From: Pseudoxanthomonas mexicana
GTDB taxonomy: Bacteria > Pseudomonadota > Gammaproteobacteria > Xanthomonadales > Xanthomonadaceae
DNA: 64,000 nucleotides
Assembly (NCBI RefSeq): GCF_001556105.1
Contig: NZ_LSIF01000034.1
Location: 1-64,000, forward strand
Direction of reading: 5' to 3'
Shown here: positions 53,435 to 62,383 of the stretch, in pieces
How positions within the stretch are numbered: position 1 is the first letter of the stretch
Layout of the letters: every line of letters starts with the position of its first letter
Notes under the pieces: model-generated
What the model was told of the DNA's origin: nothing
Databases searched by the model: none
What the model saw: only the letters and a program-made list of their open reading frames with translations
Translations under genes and position numbers: made by a program

Positions 53435-54997
53435 ATGAACCAGCCTTTCAACGGCAGAACGGCCATACGCGGCGCCATCATGGTCATGGGCTCCACGTAC
53501 GTGACCTACGCGCTGGGGTTGCTGACGAGCGTCCTGGTGGCCCGGACCCTGGGACCCAACGAGTTCGGACGCTACACCTACATGGTGTGGATGGCCGGTC
53601 TGTTGATCATGTTCAGCAACAACGGCCTGACCACGACGGTCATCCGCTTCGCATCGGAAAGCCTGGGGCGGGGTTCGCCGGAGACCGCCCGCAGCATCCA
53701 TGGATGGTTGCGCCGGTGGCAACTGGTCTGCGTGGTGCTGGTCACGCTGGTGTTCCTGCTCATCATGCCGTTCTTCACGCCCGCCGGCTGGGAGGGACAC
53801 CTGGCCGTGTTCGCAGGGGTGGTGCTGGTCGCGGCCATCGCCAAGTCCATGTTCCTGTTCGATGTCTCCGTCGCCAAGGGATACGGCCTGTTCCACGTCG
53901 AGGCGCGCTCCACGGTGACGATGAGCCTGATCAACATCGTGGCCGTGCTTGTGCTGGTGGCGATGAACGCGTCGCTGCTGGCCTACCTGCTGCTCTTCAC
54001 CGCGGTCAGCGTGGGCTATGTGGTGTGCTCGTCTGCGATGTTGCGCAAGGCGGGGGTACGGCCTTCGCCGGAACCGATCGAACCGGCGACGCTGGTGCGG
54101 TTGAAGCGTCACCTGGGCTGGACGGTGGTGCTGACGCTGTCTTATGCGATCAGCAACAAGTCCATCGAGACCTGGATGCTGAACGCCATGGTGGGCTCTG
54201 CGGCGGTGGGTTACTTCGCGATCGCCGCCGCGCTGACGCGAGGCGGCGTCGACCTGCTCGCGTCGGGATTGGGCACGGTGCTGATGCCGATGATGGGGCA
54301 CGCATTCGGCAAGACGGGACAGGACGGTGTCAACGCGATCATGGCCAACGCCATGCGGTACTTCGCGTTCATCGGCCTGCTGCTGGCGGGTACGGGCGCG
54401 CTGCTGGCCGATACCGCGGTCGCGCTGCTCTATGGCGCGGAGTACAAGCAGGTGGTGGGCCCCCTGAGGGCGATGATGGTGGTGGGCGGATTCACCATGA
54501 TCGGCGGCGCGTTCAATGCCTTGTTGTCCACCACGGACAACCAGCACCTGCGCGTAGGCTACGTGTTGTTCTCGATCGTGAGCGTGGCCGTGCTGTCGCT
54601 GTTGCTGATTCCGCGCTACGGTCTCAATGGCGCCGTCGCCGCGCATGCCATTTCCGAAGTCCTGATCTTCGCGTTGATGGCCACCGGCGTGTCGCGCCTG
54701 CTGAAACTGCGGGTGCCGTGGCGCGAACTCGGACGCATGCTGGCCTGTGCGCTGGTCGCCCTCGCCATCGCGATCATTCCGATGCTGATCAGCGGCATCA
54801 ACCTGTGGACCGAACTGGCCGCGGGCCTGCTCTACGCGGCGGTCTTCGTGCTGGGCACGATGGTGATGCGTGCCTGGCGGGCGGGCGACGTGCATCAGTT
54901 GGGCCTGTTGCTGCAGCGCTACCCGGCCCTCGCGAGCCGGTTGCAGGGTCGCCTGCAACGCTGGGCCGACGGATTGCCGGCGGATGGCGCGCCTTGA
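53435..54997 (+). CDS. Wzx-type oligosaccharide flippase
   Basis: The 520-aa polytopic protein of the MOP/PST (Wzx) superfamily moves lipid-linked oligosaccharide units across the inner membrane. About 12-14 hydrophobic helices are visible, from IMVMGSTYVTYALGLLTSVLVARTLG (first part VMGSTYVTYALGLL) to LAAGLLYAAVFVLGTMVM. ATG 53435 is preceded by AGGGGAA. It overlaps the following glycosyltransferase by one base and so heads a run of assembly genes. Confidence 0.92.
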   Translation: MNQPFNGRTAIRGAIMVMGSTYVTYALGLLTSVLVARTLGPNEFGRYTYMVWMAGLLIMFSNNGLTTTVIRFASESLGRGSPETARSIHGWLRRWQLVCVVLVTLVFLLIMPFFTPAGWEGHLAVFAGVVLVAAIAKSMFLFDVSVAKGYGLFHVEARSTVTMSLINIVAVLVLVAMNASLLAYLLLFTAVSVGYVVCSSAMLRKAGVRPSPEPIEPATLVRLKRHLGWTVVLTLSYAISNKSIETWMLNAMVGSAAVGYFAIAAALTRGGVDLLASGLGTVLMPMMGHAFGKTGQDGVNAIMANAMRYFAFIGLLLAGTGALLADTAVALLYGAEYKQVVGPLRAMMVVGGFTMIGGAFNALLSTTDNQHLRVGYVLFSIVSVAVLSLLLIPRYGLNGAVAAHAISEVLIFALMATGVSRLLKLRVPWRELGRMLACALVALAIAIIPMLISGINLWTELAAGLLYAAVFVLGTMVMRAWRAGDVHQLGLLLQRYPALASRLQGRLQRWADGLPADGAP

Positions 54998-56130
54998 TGT
55001 TGCATACCTCCGTTCTCCTGGCGTTCTGGGCCAGCTTGTTCGTCGTGGTGTTTACGTACGTGGGCTATCCGCTGTGGATACTCGCGTGGGGCCGTTTGTT
55101 TCCCAAGCCCGTGCGCAAGCGCGCGTACTTCCCGCGCGTCACCGCGATCCTGGCCGTGCACAATGCGGCGGAAAGCGCGGTGTCCAAGGTCGAGAACCTG
55201 CTGTCGCTGGACTATCCGGCAGGTAGCCTGGACATCGTCGTTGCCTGCGACGGGTGCACGGATGCCACCGCCGATGCGCTGCGGAATATCGCGTCCCGTC
55301 GCGTGCGCGTCGTCGACTTTCCGCATCGTCGCGGCAAGGCCGCCTGCCTGGCCGACGTCGCGGGCATGGCCGCCGGGGAAGTCCTCCTGATGGTCGATGT
55401 GCGGCAGCGGCTCGAACCGGATGCCTTGTCCCGGCTGGTGGCCAATTTCGCTGACCAGGACATCGGGGCGGTCAGTGGCGAACTCTGCTTCCTCGATGAG
55501 GAGGGAGGATTCGCGGCCAACGTGGGCGCCTACTGGCGGTACGAGAAAATGATCCGCAACGCAGAAGCCCGCAGCGGGTCTGTCGTGGGTGTCACCGGCG
55601 CGCTGTATGCGATCCGCCGGGACCTGTACGTGCCGCTCCCGGCCGGCACCGTGCTCGACGACGTGCTGACGCCGATGAATGTGGTGCGGGATGGTTATCG
55701 CGTCGTGTTCGAGGCGGGCGCCGTCGCCTGGGACACGCCTTCCACGACATCGACGCAGGAGCGCGTACGCAAAGTCCGCACGCTGGCCGGGAACTACCAG
55801 GCGGTCGCGATCGCGCCGTGGCTGGTGATCCCGTTCCAGAATCCGCTCTGGTTCCGCTTCGTCAGCCACAAGCTGCTGAGACTGGCGGTGCCCTGGCTGC
55901 TCTGCATCCTGGCCGCCTCGTCGGCGGTCCTGGCGTTCTCCCATCCGTTCTACCTGGCCTGCCTGCTTGCCGGACTAGGGGGCATCGCGCTGTTGACCGC
56001 TGCGACCTGGCTACCCGCGCTGTCGACCTGGATGCCCGTGCGCCTGATGTCCACGTTCCTGCACATGAACCTCTACGCCGGCCAGGCGCTGGTCGCGTAC
56101 GTACGCAACCCGAGGCTGCACCTGTGGTGA
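54997..56130 (+). CDS. Membrane glycosyltransferase family 2
   Basis: The 377-aa processive-type GT2 has an N-terminal membrane helix (LLAFWASLFVVVFTYVGYPLW), a GT-A domain (VTAILAVHNAAESAVSKVENL, IVVACDGCTDAT, GVTGALYAIRRDLY, TVLDDVLTPM, QERVRKVRTL) and two or three C-terminal helices. The metal-binding DxD position reads VDVRQRLEP, so D-V-R instead of D-A-D. The TGALY, D-D and QxxRK-like motifs are intact, so activity is likely. It starts on the last base of the flippase stop. Confidence 0.9.
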   Translation: MLHTSVLLAFWASLFVVVFTYVGYPLWILAWGRLFPKPVRKRAYFPRVTAILAVHNAAESAVSKVENLLSLDYPAGSLDIVVACDGCTDATADALRNIASRRVRVVDFPHRRGKAACLADVAGMAAGEVLLMVDVRQRLEPDALSRLVANFADQDIGAVSGELCFLDEEGGFAANVGAYWRYEKMIRNAEARSGSVVGVTGALYAIRRDLYVPLPAGTVLDDVLTPMNVVRDGYRVVFEAGAVAWDTPSTTSTQERVRKVRTLAGNYQAVAIAPWLVIPFQNPLWFRFVSHKLLRLAVPWLLCILAASSAVLAFSHPFYLACLLAGLGGIALLTAATWLPALSTWMPVRLMSTFLHMNLYAGQALVAYVRNPRLHLW

Positions 56131-56191
56131 GCGGAGATCCTGCGATGCCCCGGTGCGGACGCCATGCACACGCCTCTTCGGGTAGCTGCCG

Positions 56192-57466
56192 ATGATGATG
56201 TTCGTCTTCGTGCTGATCTATCTCATGCTGGTGCTGCTGCGGCCGCAGGATTATCCGCAGATGCAGGGCTTCGCCATTCCCATCCTGCCGCTGGCGATGG
56301 CGGCGGCGGCGGCGGCCTGGGTGTTCTCGCGCGAGAAGCGATTCAACGCGCCGCAGTACATCCTGCTGCCGATGTTCCATCTCGTCCTCTGCCTGTCATT
56401 GCTGGCGATCGGGTGGTTCGCAGGCGCGCTGGAGGCCTTCCTCTATTTCCTGCCGTGCGTGGTGTCGTTCTTCCTGCTCGCCAATGCGGTCAATACGCCG
56501 GGCTACACGCGGACGACCATGATGGTGTTCGTGCTGTGCGCGTTCGTCATGGCGGTGCACGGTGCCCAGCAGGCCTCCACCGGCGTCGGCTGGACCGGCC
56601 AGACCACGGTCGAGGACGGACGCATCCAGTACGTGGGCATCTTCAGCGATCCCAACGACCTGGGCATGCTGTTCGTCATCTCGATCCCGATGGCGGTCTA
56701 CCTGGGGAGCCGTGGCGGTTTCCTCGGCATGCGGCGACTGTTCTGGTTCTGCGGGTGCCTGCTGCTGGCCTATGGCATCTACCTGACCAATTCGCGAGGC
56801 TCGTTCCTGGCCGTGGTCGCGATGACGGCCGTGTACATCTGGATCCAGCGCGGCGCGATCTGGGCCTCCATGCTGGGCGCCGGTGCCCTGGTGGTGCTGC
56901 GGTTGATGCCTTCGCGGCTTGACGAGTTGAACGTGCAGGAATCGTCGGCGTCGGGTCGCATCGACGCCTGGTACGAGGGCATGCAGATGTTCATCACCCA
57001 CCCCGTGCTGGGCGTCGGTGCCGGGCAATTCACCCAATACCACTACCTGACGGCGCACAATTCGATCATCCTGGTGCTGGCGGAGACCGGCATCGTCGGT
57101 TTCGCATTGTGGTTCGCGTTCGTCGGTTACGGCTTCTGGATGATGTACCGCATCGTCCGTTTCGAACCCGAGTTCGAGGATGAAGACGACATCCTGGACT
57201 GGCAGGAGGCCAGGAGGATGGCGCTGGTCCTGCTGGTGGCGCAGTCGGGATTCTTCGCCGCGGCCTTCTTCCTCAGCCGTAGCTACGTGATCCTGCTGTA
57301 CCTGCTCGCCGCCCTCGTCGTGGCGCACCACTCCAACGTCCTGGCGCGATTCCCGGCGTTGGGCGAGTTGCGCCTGCGTAGCCACATCGTGCGCTGGGGC
57401 GTGCTGACGATGGGTGCCGTAGCGGCGTTCTACGTCGTGTTGAAGGTGCTGTTGGCGATGGGGTGA
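56192..57466 (+). CDS. O-antigen ligase/Wzy-family polymerase (exosortase-A-associated type)
   Basis: The 424-aa membrane protein has about ten helices and the Wzy_C family signature YLTNSRGSFLAVVAM, followed by a large periplasmic loop (RLDELNVQESSASGRIDAWYEG ... VGAGQFTQYHYLTAHNS, with HNS as the usual conserved end). Such proteins polymerise or ligate undecaprenyl-linked glycan on the periplasmic side. Length and loop arrangement fit the group called putative O-glycosylation ligase of exosortase-A systems. Start ATG 56192. It has further ATGs two and one codons later. Confidence 0.9.
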   Translation: MMMFVFVLIYLMLVLLRPQDYPQMQGFAIPILPLAMAAAAAAWVFSREKRFNAPQYILLPMFHLVLCLSLLAIGWFAGALEAFLYFLPCVVSFFLLANAVNTPGYTRTTMMVFVLCAFVMAVHGAQQASTGVGWTGQTTVEDGRIQYVGIFSDPNDLGMLFVISIPMAVYLGSRGGFLGMRRLFWFCGCLLLAYGIYLTNSRGSFLAVVAMTAVYIWIQRGAIWASMLGAGALVVLRLMPSRLDELNVQESSASGRIDAWYEGMQMFITHPVLGVGAGQFTQYHYLTAHNSIILVLAETGIVGFALWFAFVGYGFWMMYRIVRFEPEFEDEDDILDWQEARRMALVLLVAQSGFFAAAFFLSRSYVILLYLLAALVVAHHSNVLARFPALGELRLRSHIVRWGVLTMGAVAAFYVVLKVLLAMG

Positions 57467-57514
57467 CCCATGCGACTGGCCTGAGATCGGCAACAATCGC
57501 GTTCAAATAGTCTG

Positions 57515-58708
57515 ATGATGCCCCGAATAGCCCTTGTCACACCGATGCTGCCCGTACCCCACGACCAGACGCGGGGTCGCTACATCCATGAAACGGCGCG
57601 CGCGCTGTCGCAGCTTGCGCAGGTACGCGTGTTCTTCCAGCAGGCGAGCTATCCGCGCATTCCCGGCTTGTCGCCGCGCAGCTTCCTGCGTGGCGAGGTG
57701 GGCCCCGACTACACGCTGGATGGCGTGGATGTCGAGGCCTTCACTTACCCGGCGTTGCCGGGGATATCGCGCGCCACCAATGGCTGGATGGCAAGCCGGG
57801 CGCTGGTGCCGCGGCTGCGTCGTTTCGCGCCGGACATCGTGCTGGCCTATTGGGTGTACCCGGATGGCTTTGCGGCCAAGCGGGCGGCGAGGCATCTCGG
57901 CGTGCCGTGCATCGTCGGTGCGCGCGGTTCCGATATCCACGTGCGTTCGGGCCTCAACGCCCACATGACACGGCACACGCTGCGGGGCCTGGATGCAACG
58001 CTGACCGTCAGCCATGCGATGCGCGACACCGCCATCGCGACGTTCGGCGCCGATCCCGAGCGCGTGCATCCGATCGTCAACGGTATCGACACGGACGTGT
58101 TCCATCCGCGCGACCAGAAGACGATGCGTGCCACGCTGGGAGTGCCGGCGGATGCACGGCTGATCGCCTACGTCGGCCGCTTCGTCGAAGCCAAGGGCAT
58201 GCGCGAATTGTTGAAGGCTTTCCAGGCATTGGCCGAAGGGGACCCGACGTTGCGCCTGGCGCTGATCGGCGACGGTGTGATGCGTGACGAACTGTCGGGC
58301 CTGGTGCAGGCCACCGGCCTGGGCGGACGCGTGACCATGACCGGCGGACTGGAACCGGTGCAGGTCGCCGAATGGATCGGCGCTGCCGACGTATTGACCC
58401 TGCCGAGCTGGTCCGAGGGCTATCCCAACGTGGTCGTCGAAGGCATCGCCTGCGGCCGGCCGGTGGTGGCCACGGCGGTGGGTGGTACCGGTGAAATCAT
58501 CCATGCCGGCAACGGCATCATGGTGCCGCCGCGCGATGCGGAGGCACTGCAGCGCGGCCTGGCCGATGCGCTGGCCAGGTCATGGGACGCCGAGGCGCTC
58601 TCTGCGTCTGTCAGCCGCGGCTGGGACGATGTCGCCAGCGATACGCTGGCGGTATGCAGGCAGGTGCTGGCGGTGCGCAGCCAAGACGTCTGCCTGGGTC
58701 GTGCCTGA
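57515..58708 (+). CDS. Glycosyltransferase family 4
   Basis: The 397-aa GT-B enzyme has PRIALVTPMLPVPHDQTRGRYIHE at its start (read from VTPMLPVPHDQTRGRY), VGARGSDIHVRS in the acceptor domain, and donor-domain motifs IAYVGRFVEAKGM, LIGDGVMRDEL and LPSWSEGYPNVVVEGIACGRPVVAT. It adds one sugar, of unknown type, to the lipid-linked repeat unit. Its stop shares a base with the start of the FemAB-like gene. Confidence 0.92.
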   Translation: MMPRIALVTPMLPVPHDQTRGRYIHETARALSQLAQVRVFFQQASYPRIPGLSPRSFLRGEVGPDYTLDGVDVEAFTYPALPGISRATNGWMASRALVPRLRRFAPDIVLAYWVYPDGFAAKRAARHLGVPCIVGARGSDIHVRSGLNAHMTRHTLRGLDATLTVSHAMRDTAIATFGADPERVHPIVNGIDTDVFHPRDQKTMRATLGVPADARLIAYVGRFVEAKGMRELLKAFQALAEGDPTLRLALIGDGVMRDELSGLVQATGLGGRVTMTGGLEPVQVAEWIGAADVLTLPSWSEGYPNVVVEGIACGRPVVATAVGGTGEIIHAGNGIMVPPRDAEALQRGLADALARSWDAEALSASVSRGWDDVASDTLAVCRQVLAVRSQDVCLGRA

Positions 58709-59898
58709 TGAGGGGCGCCGTGGGGGGCGTGGCGTCGCGAGTGGCGAGTGACCCGCGTGGCGAATGGCTGGCGCTGACGGAGTATCCGGATCTTGCAGGC
58801 GATTGGCGTCGCCTGCAGGCCCAGGCCGATGGCACGCCGTTCACGCACTGGCACTGGATATCGACCTGGCTGGATCACCTGCCGGCGCAGATCGTGCCAC
58901 GGGTGTTCCGGGTCGAAGACGAACAGGGTCTGCTCGCGCTGGCATTGGCGGTTGACGCACGGGAACGCGGCAACGGCCGACTCTTCGGGCGCCATTCGCT
59001 GCGGTTGCAGGAAACCGGGATCGAGGCACTGGACGAGATCAGCGTCGAGTATTCCGGCCTGTTGACCCGGCGTGGCGGCGAAGTCGCGGCCTACGCCGCG
59101 CTGTTCCGCGCGCTCGAACAGCACTGGGACGGCTGGCGGCGCTTCCGCATCAGCGCAACCGCCGATGGCCCGCACATCGCCGCCGCGCTGTCCCCGGGGC
59201 TGCACTGCTACAGCGTGCATACCCAGCCATGCTACCGGGTCGACCTGACCCGCTTGCGGGCCAGCGGCAAGGGGTACATGGATTCGCTCAAGCGCAACTT
59301 CCGGCACCACCTGCGGCAGAGCCAGCGGGCCTACGGGGCGCATGGCGCATTGCAGGTCGAGGTCGCCGCCAGCATCGACAGCGCGCTGGCCTGGCTGGAT
59401 GAACTGAGGATCCTGCACGAGCGTCGATGGCGTTCGAAGGGCGAGGAGGGCGCGTTCGCCGGCGGCTTCTTCCATGCCTTCCACGACACTCTGGTGCGGA
59501 AGGGGCTGGCGGACGGCTACGTCCGGATGACGCGCATCAGTGCAGGCCCGCTCGTGGTCGGGTATCTCTACAACCTGTACTGGCGCGGCACCGTGTACTT
59601 CTACAACTGCGGACTGAACTACGGCGCGCTGCCCCGCTACGACAGCCCTGGCTCGATCGCGCTGGCCGCCTGCATCCAGCAGTGCCTCGACGAGGGGCTG
59701 GATACCTTCGATTTCCTGGCCGGCGCGCAGCCTTACAAGCGCCGGCTTTCCGACCATGCGCGCACGCTGGAGTGGATCGACGTGCGACGACGAGGACTGG
59801 CCCACGACAGTGAGCGATTGATCGCCCAGGCCTTGGGTACCGCAACCTTCGGACAACCCCTGGCGTTGCAGACGCCAACGACTTCCTCCAGCGAGTGA
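58708..59898 (+). CDS. GNAT/FemAB-like acyltransferase (BioF2-like)
   Basis: The 396-aa product has the double-GNAT layout of the BioF2-like/FemAB group: a degenerate N-terminal half (FTHWHWISTWLDHLP) and a C-terminal half with LKRNFRHHLRQSQRAYG, HERRWRSKGEEGAF, GYLYNLYWRGTVYFYNCGL and FDFLAGAQPYKRRLSDH. Members transfer acyl or aminoacyl groups, FemAB itself from aminoacyl-tRNA. In exosortase-A loci such enzymes are thought to modify the polysaccharide. In this locus it is a candidate for attaching an aminoacyl or peptidyl group, but that is inference. Confidence 0.85.
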   Translation: MRGAVGGVASRVASDPRGEWLALTEYPDLAGDWRRLQAQADGTPFTHWHWISTWLDHLPAQIVPRVFRVEDEQGLLALALAVDARERGNGRLFGRHSLRLQETGIEALDEISVEYSGLLTRRGGEVAAYAALFRALEQHWDGWRRFRISATADGPHIAAALSPGLHCYSVHTQPCYRVDLTRLRASGKGYMDSLKRNFRHHLRQSQRAYGAHGALQVEVAASIDSALAWLDELRILHERRWRSKGEEGAFAGGFFHAFHDTLVRKGLADGYVRMTRISAGPLVVGYLYNLYWRGTVYFYNCGLNYGALPRYDSPGSIALAACIQQCLDEGLDTFDFLAGAQPYKRRLSDHARTLEWIDVRRRGLAHDSERLIAQALGTATFGQPLALQTPTTSSSE

Positions 59899-59900
59899 AC

Positions 59901-61118
59901 ATGGAAACCCCCGTCAAGCGCGTGCTCTACCACCACCGCACCCAGGGCAAGGCCGTCGAGGGCGTGCATATCCGTGGCGTCACCGACGCATTGCGGGCCG
60001 AAGGCGTGACCGTGGACATCATCTCCGTGCCGGGGGCGGATCCGTACTCGTCGCCGAAGGCCATGTCACCGACCAGGCAGGCGCGGCCGTGGATGGGCGT
60101 GATCAACAAACTGCCGGAGCCGTTGTTCGAACTGGTCGAGGTGCTCTACAACCTGGTCGCCGGTTGGCGCCTGCTCGCCTACCTGCGGCAGCACCGGGAC
60201 CTGGCCTTCATCTACGAACGCTATTCGTTGTTCATGTTCCTGCCGACCTGGCTGGCGCGCATGCGTGGCATGCCGATGATCCTGGAGGTCAACGACTCGG
60301 CGACGGTCGAGCGCGTGCGTCCCTTGTTTTTCAAGCGGCTCGCGATGGCGATCGAACGCTGGACGTTCCGCAACGCCGACGGCCTGGTATTCGTGTCCGG
60401 CGTGTTCCGCGATCGCGCACTGGCGGCACATCCCGGGATGGCACCGGCCATCGTCACTCCCAATGCCGCCAACATCGACAAATTCACCTTCACCCAGGCG
60501 CAGCGCGACGATGCCCGTCGCCGCTACGGGCTGGAAGGCCACGTGGTCTGCGGCTACCTGGGGGCGTTCGTGCCCTGGCACGCGATCGACCGTTTCGTGT
60601 ACCAGATCGCCGACCGCCTGCAGCAGGAACCGCATCTGAAGCTGCTGCTGGTAGGGGATGGTTCGACCTATCCGGCACTGCATGCGTTCGTGGAAGATCG
60701 TGGCCTGTCCGAACGCGTGGTGCTGACGGGCCGCGTGTCGCACGACGAGGTGCCGGGCCTGCTGGCGGCCATGGACATGGCCGTGTTGCCGAGTGCGGGC
60801 GACTACACCTCGCCCGTCAAGTTGTTCGAATTCATGGCCTGCGGCGTGCCGCCGGTGGCGCCCGACTTCGAGCCCATCCGCGAGGTGCTGGACGAAGGCC
60901 GGACTGGCTGGATGTTCCCGGCCGGCGACATGGAGGCAGCGGTGGCGAGCGTGCTGAAGTACAGTCGCGATGCGGAATCGCTGCAGCGCATCGGCGCCAA
61001 TGCCCGCGCGTACATCACCCAGCACCGGCAGTGGCGCAACAACATCCTGCAACTGATCGACTTCCATCGCGCGATCGGACGGGGCACTTCAGCACAAACG
61101 GACACCCGCACCGCATGA
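59901..61118 (+). CDS. Glycosyltransferase family 4
   Basis: The 405-aa GT-B enzyme starts at ATG 59901 (METPVKRVLYHHRTQGK). GTG 59895 overlaps the previous stop as GTGA and would add two residues. The acceptor domain is preceded by a segment with LAFIYERYSLFMFLP. The donor domain has VCGYLGAFVPWHAID, LLVGDGSTYPALHAF and VLPSAGDYTSPVKLFEFMACGVPPVAPD. It overlaps the decarboxylase by ATGA. Acceptor and donor are unknown. Confidence 0.92.
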   Translation: METPVKRVLYHHRTQGKAVEGVHIRGVTDALRAEGVTVDIISVPGADPYSSPKAMSPTRQARPWMGVINKLPEPLFELVEVLYNLVAGWRLLAYLRQHRDLAFIYERYSLFMFLPTWLARMRGMPMILEVNDSATVERVRPLFFKRLAMAIERWTFRNADGLVFVSGVFRDRALAAHPGMAPAIVTPNAANIDKFTFTQAQRDDARRRYGLEGHVVCGYLGAFVPWHAIDRFVYQIADRLQQEPHLKLLLVGDGSTYPALHAFVEDRGLSERVVLTGRVSHDEVPGLLAAMDMAVLPSAGDYTSPVKLFEFMACGVPPVAPDFEPIREVLDEGRTGWMFPAGDMEAAVASVLKYSRDAESLQRIGANARAYITQHRQWRNNILQLIDFHRAIGRGTSAQTDTRTA

Positions 61119-62335
61119 ATGCATCAATCCCGAGCTGGGAATGGCCGCGTGACGCCACTGGCGAAATCCTGGTCGGCGGACAACCGCTGACGCGTGTCGT
61201 CGAGGCCGTCGGCAGCACGCCTTGCTACGTCTACGACCGCAGCCGGCTGGCCGAACGCGCGCAAGGCCTGCGCGCGGTGCTGCCCGAGGCGGTGCTGCTG
61301 CACTATGCGATGAAGGCCAATCCGATGCCGGCGCTGGTCTGCCACATGGCAGGACTGGTGGACGGCATCGACGTGGCTTCCGCCGGCGAACTGCGTGTCG
61401 CGCTGGACACCGGGATGTCGCCGCAGCACATCAGCTTCGCCGGGCCTGGCAAATCCGACAACGAACTGCGGCAGGCCGCTGCGGCCGGCATCCTGGTGAA
61501 CGTCGAATCGTTCCGCGAGATCAAGGCGCTGGCCGATGCCGGGCAGCGAAGCGGTGTGCCGGCGCGCGTGGCGGTACGGGTGAACCTGCCGTTCGAGCTG
61601 AAGGCGTCCGGCATGAAGATGAGCGGCGGGGCACGGCAATTCGGTGTCGATGCCGAGCGCGTGCCGGAATTGCTGCGGGAGATCGCCGGTGCCGGCCTGG
61701 CGTTCGAGGGATTCCACATGTTCGCCGGTTCGCAGAACCTGCGGCATGCCGCCATCGTCGAGGCGCAGGGCAAGTGCTACGAACAGGCGCTGGAGTGGCA
61801 GGATCTGTTGCCGGCGCCGATACGCAGCCTGAACCTGGGGGGCGGCTTCGGTATCCCGTATTCGCCGGGCGAAACCTCGCTGGATGCATCGCCGGTCATC
61901 GACAACCTCGCCAGGCTGTCGGACCGGCTGGTCGGTGATTTCCCGGGCGCCCATATCGTGATCGAACTGGGTCGCTACCTGGTGGGCGAGGCCGGCATCT
62001 ACGTGGCGCGCGTGATCGATCGCAAGATCTCCCGCGGCCAGGTGTTCCTGGTGGTCGATGGCGGCATGCACCACCATCTCGCCGCATCCGGCAACTTCGG
62101 CCAGGTGATTCGTCGCAACTATCCGGTGGCGGTCAACGGGCGACGTGGCGAGCGCGAGACGGCCAATGTGGTGGGCCCGCTGTGCACGCCGCTGGACCTG
62201 CTGGCCGATCGCATGGAGCTGGACGTGGCCGAGCCGGGCGACCTGGTGGTGGTGTTCCAGTCCGGCGCGTACGGCCACAGTGCCAGCCCGCGCGCCTTCC
62301 TCAGCCACCCTGAGGCGGTGGAAGCCCTGGTCTGA
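61115..62335 (+). CDS. PLP-dependent decarboxylase (fold III, exosortase-A-associated type)
   Basis: The 406-aa product belongs to the alanine-racemase-fold decarboxylases (ornithine/DAP/arginine decarboxylase 2 family). The PLP lysine is Lys67 in LLHYAMKANPMPAL. The glycine-rich phosphate loop is LNLGGGFGIPY, and the C-terminal VVGPLCTPLDLLADR carries the active-site cysteine. It fits the exosortase-A-associated decarboxylase group (TIGR03099 type) and lies in the same locus as the ACP and ligase, as in other such loci. It may make an amine, or process an amino acid bound to the carrier. The substrate is unknown. Confidence 0.92.
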   Translation: MNASIPSWEWPRDATGEILVGGQPLTRVVEAVGSTPCYVYDRSRLAERAQGLRAVLPEAVLLHYAMKANPMPALVCHMAGLVDGIDVASAGELRVALDTGMSPQHISFAGPGKSDNELRQAAAAGILVNVESFREIKALADAGQRSGVPARVAVRVNLPFELKASGMKMSGGARQFGVDAERVPELLREIAGAGLAFEGFHMFAGSQNLRHAAIVEAQGKCYEQALEWQDLLPAPIRSLNLGGGFGIPYSPGETSLDASPVIDNLARLSDRLVGDFPGAHIVIELGRYLVGEAGIYVARVIDRKISRGQVFLVVDGGMHHHLAASGNFGQVIRRNYPVAVNGRRGERETANVVGPLCTPLDLLADRMELDVAEPGDLVVVFQSGAYGHSASPRAFLSHPEAVEALV

Positions 62336-62344
62336 AGGACGTCG

Positions 62345-62365
62345 CCGTTCGCCGACGGCGAACGG
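62345..62365. terminator. Hairpin between convergent genes
   Basis: CCGTTCGCC (62345-62353) and GGCGAACGG (62357-62365) form a nine-base stem with a three-base loop just after the decarboxylase stop. No T-run follows. Confidence 0.4.
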
Positions 62366-62383
62366 TGAATGCCTGCGTGCGTG

